In this document: in pieces, positions 1-7,079 of the stretch
Layout of the letters: each line of letters starts with the position of its first letter
Numbering within the stretch: the stretch's first letter is position 1
Source of the DNA: Thermoplasmata archaeon
GTDB lineage: Archaea; Thermoplasmatota; Thermoplasmata; GCA-020350865
NCBI GenBank assembly: GCA_020351895.1
Contig: CP070672.1
Location: forward strand, 552,998 to 564,871
DNA length: 11,874 bases
Direction: 5' to 3'
Notes under the pieces: model-generated
Told to the model about the DNA's origin: nothing
Seen by the model: the letters and a program-made list of their open reading frames with translations, nothing else
Database searches by the model: none
Made by a program: the position numbers and the translations under genes

Positions 1-537
1 CAGCTCTTCAGCATATTCCAGGATGATGTTGCCCAGGGCGCCACTTTGTGACATGAATCCCACATGACCTTCTATCGGTAATGTGGAGCCGAAGGTGGCG
101 TCCATTTTTATTTCATTGGCTGTGTTTATGACACCCATGCAGTTTGGGCCAACAAGGCGCATGTCGTAATGCTTTATTTTTTTCACAAGTTCTTTTTCTA
201 GCCTGATCCCCTTTTCCCCGATCTCCTTGAAGCCTGCAGAAATTACAACGACGCCCTTCACTCCTTTTTCACCGCACTCGTCTATCACTGACAAAACTGA
301 TTCCTTGGGTACGACTATAACAGCCAAATCCACATGATCTGGTATTGAAGATATATTTGGATAGCATTTTATGCTGTTCACGTACTCGGCATTTGGATTG
401 ACAGGATAGACAGGGCCATTGAATTCATAGGCAACTAGGTTATAGAGGATCTGCCTTCCAATTGTCCCTGCTTTACGGGATGTTCCCACAACAGCAATGG
501 AACTTGGTTTGAAAATGGCATCAAGGTTTTCAGACAT
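1..537 (-). CDS. ADP-forming acyl-CoA synthetase-like protein, CoA-binding N-terminus (partial)
   Basis: The reading frame is open from an ATG at 535-537 to the window edge, giving 179 residues of the N-terminus. It begins MSENLDAIFKPSSIAVVGTS, the Rossmann-type CoA-binding domain of acetate/acyl-CoA ligases (ADP-forming) and related acetyltransferases. Further matches are a GPVYPVNPN segment, VKGVVVISAGFKE, LVGPNCMGV and, near the edge, GFMSQSGALG, which starts the first succinyl-CoA ligase-like domain. The start is supported by a GGTGA ribosome-binding site at 544-548. In archaea this family makes ATP from acyl-CoA, ADP and phosphate during fermentation of peptides or organic acids. The active-site His and any fused ATP-grasp part lie outside the window, so I cannot tell an alpha subunit from a fused enzyme or a CoA-binding acetyltransferase. 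It is transcribed away from the ccm operon. Confidence 0.85.
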   Translation of the reverse strand, partial: MSENLDAIFKPSSIAVVGTSRKAGTIGRQILYNLVAYEFNGPVYPVNPNAEYVNSIKCYPNISSIPDHVDLAVIVVPKESVLSVIDECGEKGVKGVVVISAGFKEIGEKGIRLEKELVKKIKHYDMRLVGPNCMGVINTANEIKMDATFGSTLPIEGHVGFMSQSGALGNIILEYAEEL

Positions 538-543
538 GAATTT

Positions 544-548
544 TCACC
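544..548 (-). promoter_or_regulatory. Ribosome-binding site of the acyl-CoA synthetase-like gene
   Basis: GGTGA on the minus strand lies six bases before the ATG at 537. It matches the anti-Shine-Dalgarno end of archaeal 16S rRNA and fixes this start. Confidence 0.6.
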
Positions 549-573
549 GCTTGTGAGGTAATGATACACTTAT

Positions 574-590
574 GGTTTATAATTTTTATC
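574..590. promoter_or_regulatory. AT-rich TATA-like element between divergent genes
   Basis: A run of A and T (GGTTTATAATTTTTATC) sits in the 121-base gap between the minus-strand acyl-CoA synthetase gene and ccmA. It could serve as a TATA box in either direction. For the minus gene it lies about 40 bases before the ATG, leaving a short leader that contains the GGTGA site. For ccmA the leader would be about 50 bases. The assignment rests on composition and spacing only. Confidence 0.4.
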
Positions 591-628
591 TTCTCTTTTT
601 ATTCCCTCATCTATTAACTTCATCCCGA

Positions 629-640
629 TAATCATGATTA
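629..640. promoter_or_regulatory. Perfect 12-bp palindrome before ccmA
   Basis: TAATCATGATTA reads the same on both strands and lies four bases upstream of the GGAGG site of ccmA. In an AT-rich archaeal promoter region a short perfect palindrome is a reasonable operator candidate for a dimeric regulator, but no second copy was found in the window and the role is unproven. Confidence 0.3.
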
Positions 641-644
641 ATCT

Positions 645-649
645 GGAGG
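645..649 (+). promoter_or_regulatory. Ribosome-binding site GGAGG deciding the ccmA start
   Basis: GGAGG stands nine bases before a TTG codon at 659, a good distance. An ATG at 651 is too close and runs into a stop after three codons. The conventional CcmA-like starts at 725 and 731 have no such site. Confidence 0.6.
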
Positions 650-658
650 AATGGATAG

Positions 659-1435
659 TTGAAGAAGGGCAAAACGTCCACAGAATACAAAACATTTTAT
701 AAGGAACTTGTAGATTACGCGGCAATGTCCATGATAACTGTGAAAAAACTCAATAAGAGGTTCGGGAGAAAATCTGTAATAAACGAATTGGATTTGGAGG
801 TTGAAGAGGGCGAATTCCTAGTTATGTTCGGGCCAAATGGTGCCGGAAAAACCACGCTTATAAAGATTTTATCCACTCTCTCTAGACCTTTATCCGGGTC
901 AGTGGAAATAAACGGTTACAATATAAGTGAAGAATCCCTAGAGGTAAGAAACAACATAGGAGTTTTGTCCCATAATCCCTTTCTATATGACGATTTGACT
1001 CTAAAGGAGAATCTGACCTTCTATTCGAGAATGTTTCAGTTAAAAAAGGATGAAGACAAAATAAAATTTTTGGCCCATGAGGTTGGGTTATTCCACAGAT
1101 TGAATGATAGAGTGGGCCAGTTTTCAAGGGGCATGAAACAGAGAGCCGCAGTGGCAAGGGCCATTCTTCACGACCCTCCTGTACTTCTTTTGGATGAGCC
1201 CTTCACAGGCCTGGATTACAAGGCCTGGGGAATTTTAATGGATATTCTGAAGAAGTTCCATGGGAAGGGAAAAACCATCCTTTTGATAACACATAATGTT
1301 GAGCTTGGCCATAAGATCGGGGAGAGATTGACAGTATTGGTCAATGGTAAGATAGCCCTTGATAGAAAAAAGACTGACATAGGTTTGGAAGATTTTAAAG
1401 AAGAATATCATAATCTAATGGGGAATCAAAAATGA
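659..1435 (+). CDS. ccmA: Haem-exporter ABC ATPase CcmA
   Basis: This is the ATP-binding subunit of the cytochrome c maturation ABC transporter, which works with CcmB to release haem-loaded CcmE from CcmC. The domain is complete: Walker A GPNGAGKTT at residues 58-66, signature SRGMKQR, Walker B VLLLDEPFTGLD and the H-loop THN. The Q-loop region reads SHNPFLYDDLT, close to the YDDLT typical of CcmA but with His-Asn in the usual Gln area. The reading from TTG at 659 gives 258 residues with a 22-residue extension, and is favoured by a well-placed GGAGG. ATG codons at 725 and 731 would give the usual family length. It overlaps ccmB by four bases (ATGA), so the two are probably translationally coupled. 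The product call is firm because ccmB, ccmC, ccmD and ccmE follow; the start is not. Confidence 0.92.
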   Translation: MKKGKTSTEYKTFYKELVDYAAMSMITVKKLNKRFGRKSVINELDLEVEEGEFLVMFGPNGAGKTTLIKILSTLSRPLSGSVEINGYNISEESLEVRNNIGVLSHNPFLYDDLTLKENLTFYSRMFQLKKDEDKIKFLAHEVGLFHRLNDRVGQFSRGMKQRAAVARAILHDPPVLLLDEPFTGLDYKAWGILMDILKKFHGKGKTILLITHNVELGHKIGERLTVLVNGKIALDRKKTDIGLEDFKEEYHNLMGNQK

Positions 1436-2115
1436 TGTCACAGGCCCTTTCCATCGCAAGAAAGGACATAAAAACCGAATTCAGAACCAAGGAGATGATA
1501 TTCTCCATGTTCGTCTTTTCCCTGATGATCATGGCGGCTTTTTATTTTGCCTTTAACTTCTACGATTTAAGTTCTGAAAAACTCGATCCCTTGGTCTCTC
1601 CTATACTGTGGATCACGTTCTGCTTTGCAGGGATGTTCGGCCTTCTATCCTCTTTTTCCAAGGAAAAGGACCGCGGCTCTTTGGATGGGCTCATGCTCTG
1701 CCCAATGGAGAGGTCAGCGATTTATTTCGGCAAGCTCATTTCCAACTACTTTTTGATTCTATTGGTGGATATTTCATCATTGATATTATTTTCGGCATTC
1801 TTCCGTTTCGAATATCATGGAAATACAATACCAATATTCGTTGTAGTATTGCTTGGATCCTTTTGCTTCGTAATCTCAGGAACTTTGGTTTCGGGAATCG
1901 CGGTAAATTCACAATCTATAAGGGGGGTTTTGATACCAATATTATTAATACCTGTAATCCTTTTAACAGTGTTAATGCCCGCAGTGAATGCCACCTCAAA
2001 GGCCTTAGAGGGCGACATAATCGATGCAATTCCGGAGTTGAGGACATTGGGAATGTTTGCAGTGATATACATAGCAGTTGCGTATCTGTTGTTTGAATAT
2101 GTTTTAGAGGAATGA
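1432..2115 (+). CDS. ccmB: Haem-exporter membrane protein CcmB
   Basis: This is a 227-residue integral membrane protein, the expected size for CcmB, with about six hydrophobic segments. It starts with a cytoplasmic region, SIARKDIKTEFRTKEM, matching the family's N-terminal pattern of an amphipathic stretch with a conserved KD..E.R. The segment FSKEKDRGSLDGLMLCP is the typical CcmB loop between the second and third helices. It forms the channel half of the CcmAB transporter. The start overlaps the end of ccmA by four bases and the stop overlaps ccmC by four bases, as in a single co-translated operon. A GGGGA about seven bases before the ATG can act as ribosome-binding site; a second ATG follows directly at 1435. 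Confidence 0.9.
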   Translation: MMSQALSIARKDIKTEFRTKEMIFSMFVFSLMIMAAFYFAFNFYDLSSEKLDPLVSPILWITFCFAGMFGLLSSFSKEKDRGSLDGLMLCPMERSAIYFGKLISNYFLILLVDISSLILFSAFFRFEYHGNTIPIFVVVLLGSFCFVISGTLVSGIAVNSQSIRGVLIPILLIPVILLTVLMPAVNATSKALEGDIIDAIPELRTLGMFAVIYIAVAYLLFEYVLEE

Positions 2116-2816
2116 TGATGAAATTCGATAGGAGGATGGAGGCAGTCATTTTCATACTGGCACTTGTATTTGTGCTGCTATCGATTTACACCGCCCTAAT
2201 TTACACGCCTTTGGTGAAGGAAGAAGATGGATGGACTGCACCCGAGGCCCAAAAAATCTTCTACTTTCATGTCCCTGCGGCATGGGTCTCGTTTTTAGCC
2301 TTTGGAGTGGTATTTATAATGAGTATTCTATATCTTAAAACCAGTTCAAAAAAATGGGACACAATTGCCTTTTCATCTGCTGAAATCGGTGTGGTATTTT
2401 GCACAGTTGCCATCATTACTGGTGCAATATGGGGTAAGGCTGAATGGGATACATATTGGAGATGGGAGGATACGAAGTTGACAATTACCTTTGTTCTATG
2501 GCTGATTTTCATGGCCTATCTTGTTTTAAGGGGTGGTGTGGAAAGCGAGGATACTGCAAGGTTAGCCGCCGTATTCGGAATCATAGGTTTTGTGTGCGTT
2601 CCCTTATCATTCATTTCATCGCGGATTTGGCAGAGCATGCATCCGAATGTGGTTGCAACAAGTGAGGGTTCCATGTCGGCCCAAACCGGAATCGGCCTTC
2701 TTGTAGGAGTCATAGCATTTACATTTCTTTATCTATTCATGCTGAAAAAACGCATACAGATCCAAGAAATGAGTTCAGAAGTTGAGGATTTAAAAGAGAA
2801 AATCGGAGGGATTTAA
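2112..2816 (+). CDS. ccmC: Haem lyase/handling protein CcmC
   Basis: CcmC presents haem to CcmE outside the membrane. The 234-residue protein has six predicted helices and the tryptophan-rich WWD signature, WGKAEWDTYWRWEDTKL, at residues 107-123. Conserved haem-ligand histidines are visible at H53 (YFHVPAAW) and H177 (SMHPNV), matching the two external His residues of bacterial CcmC. The last 25 residues (KKRIQIQEMSSEVEDLKEK) look like a short charged coiled coil. Three ATG codons stand in a row at 2112, 2115 and 2118. A GAGG at 2107-2110 is best spaced for the third, so the mature start may be two codons shorter. The gene overlaps ccmB by four bases and ccmD by one. Confidence 0.93.
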   Translation: MMMKFDRRMEAVIFILALVFVLLSIYTALIYTPLVKEEDGWTAPEAQKIFYFHVPAAWVSFLAFGVVFIMSILYLKTSSKKWDTIAFSSAEIGVVFCTVAIITGAIWGKAEWDTYWRWEDTKLTITFVLWLIFMAYLVLRGGVESEDTARLAAVFGIIGFVCVPLSFISSRIWQSMHPNVVATSEGSMSAQTGIGLLVGVIAFTFLYLFMLKKRIQIQEMSSEVEDLKEKIGGI

Positions 2817-2965
2817 TGGAGCCACTAGATGCCTTATATATTGCATATTCTATTATATGGGTAGGATTATTTGGTTACTTGGTTTATCTGCATATAAAGC
2901 AGATGAAAATTTCAAATGAACTGAAATTGCTACATGAGATGGTGGAGAAGAATGAGCAAGAATGA
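2816..2965 (+). CDS. ccmD: Small haem-maturation protein CcmD
   Basis: This 49-residue frame starts with an ATG that overlaps the ccmC stop by one base (TAATG). The product begins MEPLDALYIAYSIIWVGLF, followed by a single membrane helix (about residues 7-25), then a charged tail HIKQMKISNELKLLHEM. That is the CcmD pattern: one transmembrane segment led by an aromatic Y..YS..W stretch, then a basic amphipathic helix. CcmD is the small subunit that helps haem-bound CcmE leave CcmC and CcmAB. The position between ccmC and ccmE is the classical one. It is easy to miss because of its size and its overlap of 14 bases with ccmE. Confidence 0.85.
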   Translation: MEPLDALYIAYSIIWVGLFGYLVYLHIKQMKISNELKLLHEMVEKNEQE

Positions 2966-3455
2966 GGACATTGAAATAGATGCCGAAATGGAAGGTACTG
3001 ACGAGCATATAGAGGAAGTACCAATCGAATCAGGCTCGGATGGGGATAAAGGGGAGGAAGTAAAGCTAGAAGCAAAGAAGAAGAGAATGTCCTCCAAAAA
3101 GAAGAGAATTTTGATAGTAGTTGTTATCATAGCAATCGCATTGGTAGTGGTACTTTGGGGTGCCGCACCTCCGGATTATGATACTGTTTCAGAGGTCTTG
3201 AAAAACCAGGGCAAATATGTTGGGGAAGATGTAACTGTGAAGGGCAAGGTGGGTAATTGGACCGGTGGCCATAACTTTACAATGGTTGATGATAACAATG
3301 CGTCCTATGCAATCCACGTTGTCCATGACGGTCCTCTGCCTGAAGGCTTTGCAGAGGAGAAGGTAATAGTTGTGGATGGAAAACTCGAAGAGGGGGAATT
3401 TGGCCTTACCATCAAATCAACAAAGATACAGGTGGGCTGCCCTTCGAAGTATTGA
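2952..3455 (+). CDS. ccmE: Haem chaperone CcmE, Cys-x3-Tyr type
   Basis: CcmE carries haem from CcmC to the cytochrome c haem lyase. I chose the ATG at 2952 because a GGTGGAG stretch lies just upstream; an in-frame ATG at 2934 would add six residues. The 167-residue protein has an unusually long acidic then lysine-rich cytoplasmic head (1-51), one membrane helix (52-70), and an OB-fold domain that includes VTVKGKVGNW and VVDGKLEEGEFGLTIKST. It ends in CPSKY, so Cys163 takes the place of the haem-binding His of the usual HxxxY motif while the Tyr is kept. This CxxxY form is known from archaea and sulfate reducers whose Ccm systems lack CcmH and CcmG. It is the last gene of the operon. Confidence 0.92.
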   Translation: MSKNEDIEIDAEMEGTDEHIEEVPIESGSDGDKGEEVKLEAKKKRMSSKKKRILIVVVIIAIALVVVLWGAAPPDYDTVSEVLKNQGKYVGEDVTVKGKVGNWTGGHNFTMVDDNNASYAIHVVHDGPLPEGFAEEKVIVVDGKLEEGEFGLTIKSTKIQVGCPSKY

Positions 3456-3467
3456 TCATCTTATTGG

Positions 3468-3480
3468 TCTTTTTTCTTTG
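3468..3480 (+). terminator. T-run terminator after the ccm operon
   Basis: A stretch GTCTTTTTTCTTT begins 13 bases after the ccmE stop in a convergent gap. Archaeal transcription commonly ends at such T-runs without a hairpin. Confidence 0.5.
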
Positions 3481-3504
3481 AGCAGTACATTCAATGATAT
3501 TTAT

Positions 3505-3528
3505 TAAAATAAAATAAGAGAAAAGGGA
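3505..3528 (-). terminator. T-rich terminator after the five-haem cytochrome gene
   Basis: On the minus strand the bases just beyond the stop at 3535 are a pyrimidine-rich, T-rich run (TCTCCCTTTTCTCTTATTTT), suited to ending the cytochrome transcript that converges on ccmE. Confidence 0.45.
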
Positions 3529-3534
3529 GAGAAG

Positions 3535-5808
3535 TTAATTTGCCGTAGCACTTGCCTCATTGCTGTAACCTGATTCTATCACTGTCTCGTCCGGGCATGT
3601 CTTGTATGCCGTAACGACATAAGTGTATGTCTGTCCCTTTATCACATTTCTATCCAGGTATTTTGTGGTAGATGTACTGGCTATGAAGGTGTACTTTCCA
3701 TTTTGAGAGTAGTATACATTATACCCCTCTGCATTTCCAACAGGGTTCCAGTTAAGCTCTATTGAGCCTCCACCCTTCTTGGAGAATTGTGCTGTAAGTC
3801 CTGTTGGAGTGTCTATTGTGCATGGGGGCGCAGGAATATCACCGACCTGGGTCATCATAACCGGGGCACTTCCACCGTTATGTAGCCATAGATCCCAAAT
3901 TGCATCACCCCATCCCTTGAGGTTAGCAAAGAAAGGATCTGTTTGTGCGATGTAGGCTGAATCGGGTAGGGTCCTATGGGCGGGATCGCCATTTATTTCC
4001 CATTTAAGGAACTCGATGTATTCTTTGGAGGTTGTCTGATAATATAATGTGGCGTACCAGGTTACGGTGCCAGCAGGTTTGGATATGGTTACTTCGTCAT
4101 ATCCTCCTGCGTATTCAGCAGCAGTGAAATAATCAGTTGCATTTGCCCCTTCCCATCTTGGCTGGGCAAGTCTATCGTACATCTTACTAGGATCAAATCC
4201 CTTGGGTGGAATCCTGTTGTCCTTGTATCGATCAGAGCCCAGTGCGAAATGGAATGATTTTTGCTCGCCTGTTATATCGAGACTCGACATCTCACATTCC
4301 CAGACAAGTTCTTCGGTCTTTGCGGTGATTGTTCCTCCAGATACATAAACCTCGTTTCCATCTGCATCCTGTGTTGTAATAAGAGGATCATATGGATTGA
4401 TTTCGCTGTTTAGTATTGGAACACCATTAGAGTCAAAGAACTTCACATTGAGGAACATCCTCCTGCCTTCAGGGAATCCAGAAATGAGTTTGTGTCCCCC
4501 GTTATTTTTAACTCTGATAGTGACTGAAGATGCATCCTCATTCTCAATACTCAAGGTGGCCGCCATCTCCAATTGCTGAATCGCCCTGTTTGAGCCGTCC
4601 ACCAATTCTTGTCCATATCCCTGAAGCCCGGTAATATCGATTTGAGCCCCCTCGTACTTCTGGCCCGAAAGTATCTGATAGTTGTACGGATCATAAACAG
4701 GCCCTGTCTGATCGGCAGTGGCCAGGATACCTGAAATCCATGCATTGCCCCCAGTTAGATCATGTAATGGAAGGTCGTCTCTGGTTGGTGTCCCCTTCTT
4801 ATTACATCCCATCCCAGACACATCCCTCATATGGCAATCCTGGCATTTATTTGCCGTATCCACCCCTGGGATATTAGTAGGAGCACCACCTTCTCCATTT
4901 CCATATGCGCTTAATAGAAATTCGCTTGTCGTCCTTTCCACGTGATAATAGGTTGCTGCAGCCTGAGTTTCGGGAACATCTGCACCTAAAAATACGCTGG
5001 CAAGAACTGGATTCGAAACATCGTGGCATGCAGAGCAGAATTTCATGCTCTGATGGTGGCGGGAATAAAGAACACCGTGTCTTGCTTCGGCATCCCAAAA
5101 CGGTCCGCGCTTGATATTAGATGATGGGTCTACAAAAAACTGCCCAGATGCATGTTCAATATAATTATCGAAATTGCCATCTCCATAATAGGTAGGTAAA
5201 TTGGTGTTTGCATCTAAAAATGGTGTTCCATCAAAGAGTGTGTGAGTATTTAAAATCTGAAGATCCCTTTGATAGGTTTCCTGCGCCATTGTAATTGCAG
5301 TTGGGTCATTTACCACAGGAACATCGGGTTGATCTAATTCTGTAAAGGGATCTATCATCCTGTGACAGAAGTCGCATTGAACCCCCTCGAAATCCTTACC
5401 CTGAAGGCCGGCCGTGTTTGTGGGTTCGGATCGACCTTCCAGCCACCCTGTTGGGGAATGACACCTGATACAAAGATCCCCAACATTTGGGTTGCCCAAT
5501 ACATGAATAGAATCCTGATCTGCAACTGTTAGGCAGGCAAGCCATAGGGGATCACGGGCTGCCTGGGCCATCATGGAGCCTCTCCAGGTATAGGCAGGTT
5601 CCACACCGGGATTGTAACCGCCGTGGCAGTTATCGCATTTATTGGCCGATTGAAATGACCCTGCATTTCCGGGTTGGGTTCCTGGCATGAACAGGTTCCT
5701 GTCTTCTTGAACAGGGGTAGGAGTCCATGCAAAAGCCGTGTTTAAGATTATTACTATTCCTACAGACACCAGTAATAAAAAGAATATATGCCATCTTGTT
5801 ATTTTCAT
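3535..5808 (-). CDS. Secreted five-haem cytochrome c with C-terminal fibronectin III domain
   Basis: The 757-residue protein starts with a signal peptide (basic MKITRW, hydrophobic core to about residue 24, AFA cleavage area), so it is exported. Five CXXCH haem sites lie in the first half: C58-H62 (CDNCH), C113-H117 (CIRCH), C145-H149 (CDFCH), C258-H262 (CSACH) and C322-H326 (CQDCH). A beta-rich middle contains NNGGHKLISGFPEGRR, a GHK-x-x-GFPEGRR motif common in multihaem cytochromes. From about residue 663 there is a fibronectin type III domain (PTGLTAQ, LNWNPV..EGYNVYY, YTYVVTAY). No membrane anchor follows, so it is probably released or held by other surface proteins. The ATG at 5808 has a strong AGGAGGG site. 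The likely role is external electron transfer; acceptor and partner are unknown. It would be a client of the neighbouring Ccm system. Confidence 0.88.
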   Translation of the reverse strand: MKITRWHIFFLLLVSVGIVIILNTAFAWTPTPVQEDRNLFMPGTQPGNAGSFQSANKCDNCHGGYNPGVEPAYTWRGSMMAQAARDPLWLACLTVADQDSIHVLGNPNVGDLCIRCHSPTGWLEGRSEPTNTAGLQGKDFEGVQCDFCHRMIDPFTELDQPDVPVVNDPTAITMAQETYQRDLQILNTHTLFDGTPFLDANTNLPTYYGDGNFDNYIEHASGQFFVDPSSNIKRGPFWDAEARHGVLYSRHHQSMKFCSACHDVSNPVLASVFLGADVPETQAAATYYHVERTTSEFLLSAYGNGEGGAPTNIPGVDTANKCQDCHMRDVSGMGCNKKGTPTRDDLPLHDLTGGNAWISGILATADQTGPVYDPYNYQILSGQKYEGAQIDITGLQGYGQELVDGSNRAIQQLEMAATLSIENEDASSVTIRVKNNGGHKLISGFPEGRRMFLNVKFFDSNGVPILNSEINPYDPLITTQDADGNEVYVSGGTITAKTEELVWECEMSSLDITGEQKSFHFALGSDRYKDNRIPPKGFDPSKMYDRLAQPRWEGANATDYFTAAEYAGGYDEVTISKPAGTVTWYATLYYQTTSKEYIEFLKWEINGDPAHRTLPDSAYIAQTDPFFANLKGWGDAIWDLWLHNGGSAPVMMTQVGDIPAPPCTIDTPTGLTAQFSKKGGGSIELNWNPVGNAEGYNVYYSQNGKYTFIASTSTTKYLDRNVIKGQTYTYVVTAYKTCPDETVIESGYSNEASATAN

Positions 5809-5813
5809 TCTTT

Positions 5814-5820
5814 CCCTCCT
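5814..5820 (-). promoter_or_regulatory. Strong ribosome-binding site of the five-haem cytochrome
   Basis: AGGAGGG on the minus strand ends five bases before the ATG at 5808. It is one of the best Shine-Dalgarno matches in the window and fixes the start before the signal peptide. Confidence 0.6.
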
Positions 5821-5887
5821 TCCTTTCTATATTTGTCATCACTATTGTGCTCTTTGCAGAATCGATGACTATTCCCTAATGGATTTA

Positions 5888-5905
5888 AGGATATAAAAAA
5901 TTTTT
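5888..5905 (-). promoter_or_regulatory. Probable TATA box of the five-haem cytochrome gene
   Basis: The 183-base gap before the cytochrome gene contains, on the minus strand, AAATTTTTTATATCC. With transcription about 25 bases downstream this would leave a leader of about 55 bases ending in the AGGAGGG site, so the cytochrome can be transcribed apart from the upstream regulator gene. The evidence is composition and spacing only. Confidence 0.4.
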
Positions 5906-5991
5906 GTTAATAAGTTAGATTCTATACTCAAAATCGAAAAAGCTGCTTTCCACCTCGTAAATTATCGGGGAATAATGAAAGAAACGAAATG

Positions 5992-6561
5992 TTATAATCC
6001 CGACCAAGGACACGCTTTAAAAGATTTTGTTATAATATAGTAGTCCATTTCTTCAACTGATTCGATTTCTGATAGTTTATCTGTGAAATTCTGAAGCTCA
6101 ATCATGTTATTAACAATTAATTCACAAAATAGGTTATAATCTCCAATAACCTGACTCACCATATGAACATTCTTATTTTTCTTAAGGGAATTTGCAACCT
6201 TTTCTAATTCATCTTTATCTACCTTGGCAAGAACATTTGCCTTTACCGCATTACCCATCTTCTTATAATCTAGAAGTGCGGAAAAGGACCTGATGTATCC
6301 CCTATCAACCAGGTTGTTGATTCTTCTTCTTACTGTTGCCTCGCTTGTGTTCAGCTGTTCTGCGATGTCGATGTTTGTCATCCTTGCATTTTTCTGTAAT
6401 ATCTGTAATAGGTTCATATCGGTTTTATCGATAGGAGGTTGATCCAATATTTCTGAAAATAATGGCGGAATGTTCCTGTTTGATTTTGTCTTTTTATTTT
6501 CATTTTCCTTGGATTTTTTTCCTGATTTTCCTTTCTTTTTCACATTTTTTTTCTTTTTCAT
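5992..6561 (-). CDS. Lrp/AsnC-family transcription regulator with lysine-rich tail
   Basis: The protein is 189 residues from the ATG at 6561; a GTG at 6570 would add three. The ATG is preferred because GGGAG lies eight bases before it. Residues 1-30 are a highly basic, disordered tail (MKKKKNVKKKGKSGKKSKEN and on), unusual for this family. Residues 44-95 form the winged helix-turn-helix (DKTDMNLLQILQKNARMTN, IAEQLNTSEATVRRRINNL), and about 100-185 the RAM effector-binding domain with a conserved GDYNLF turn. It ends in CPWSGL. Such proteins form dimers and octamers on DNA and respond to amino acids or other small molecules. The gene lies 24 bases after the orphan gene at 6586-7071, as one operon, between two multihaem cytochrome genes that are plausible targets. 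Confidence 0.92.
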   Translation of the reverse strand: MKKKKNVKKKGKSGKKSKENENKKTKSNRNIPPLFSEILDQPPIDKTDMNLLQILQKNARMTNIDIAEQLNTSEATVRRRINNLVDRGYIRSFSALLDYKKMGNAVKANVLAKVDKDELEKVANSLKKNKNVHMVSQVIGDYNLFCELIVNNMIELQNFTDKLSEIESVEEMDYYIITKSFKACPWSGL

Positions 6562-6585
6562 TCGATCCACTCCCTATACTTGTAA

Positions 6586-7071
6586 TCAAACGATTTTTAA
6601 GACGGTTTTGGAGCCTTTGTCAGTATATTCGGAATCTGCTAAATCTATATACCTTCCCCCCTTCATCACGCTGGTCAAAAGCCCTGCCACTGCCAAGGCA
6701 AACGGACATACCCCCCCGTGTAGTTTGAGAATATCATGCACTCCTGCAACAGCAAATGCACATTCCCCTATATCGAATGCATATGTATCATCGTCTATCT
6801 TATCAAATGATATATCCTTTAAAAACTCTTCATTTGACAAATAAGCTCTCAATCCCTCCATATTCTCCTCCAAATCGGCTTTCGGATCCACAACCTCCAG
6901 GTTTTGATGGCCCAATATCTTTGTCATGTCTTCTATAATGTATGGAAATAGGATTTTGTGTTTTCCTTTATAAAGCTCAGCTACGACCTTCTCATATGAA
7001 AATAGGATTCCATGCAACAGAGCAGCTACTTCGGAGTAGTTTATAGGTCTAACGTCTTTGTACTTTGGCAC
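6586..7071 (-). CDS. Orphan 161-residue protein with a Cys/His cluster
   Basis: I do not recognise this protein with certainty. I place the start at a GTG (7069-7071) because a GGGGG site lies eight bases upstream. The longer frame to a TTG at 7194 would run through tandem promoter repeats, one with a 19-base period that is not a multiple of three. The 161-residue product is soluble, with no signal or membrane helix. The C-terminal third is the most conserved-looking part: GECAFAVAGVHDILKL then HGGVCPFALAVAGLL, giving C104, H112, H118 and C122, and later SEYTDKGSKTVLKI. These residues could hold a metal, a cluster or haem. There is a faint likeness to V4R-type or methanogen sensor output domains, not enough for a name. 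It is the first gene of an operon with the Lrp-type regulator, so a sensing or accessory role is possible. Confidence 0.7.
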   Translation of the reverse strand: MPKYKDVRPINYSEVAALLHGILFSYEKVVAELYKGKHKILFPYIIEDMTKILGHQNLEVVDPKADLEENMEGLRAYLSNEEFLKDISFDKIDDDTYAFDIGECAFAVAGVHDILKLHGGVCPFALAVAGLLTSVMKGGRYIDLADSEYTDKGSKTVLKIV

Positions 7072-7079
7072 GTATTTAT

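Noticed and set aside
1608..2096. 162-residue plus-strand frame
   Set aside because: It lies wholly inside ccmB in another frame and has no ribosome-binding site; the ccmB frame has the clear membrane-protein pattern.
6470..6844. 124-residue plus-strand frame rich in Phe
   Set aside because: Its Phe-rich start is simply the antisense of the Lys-rich tail of the Lrp-type regulator, and the rest is antisense of the orphan gene.
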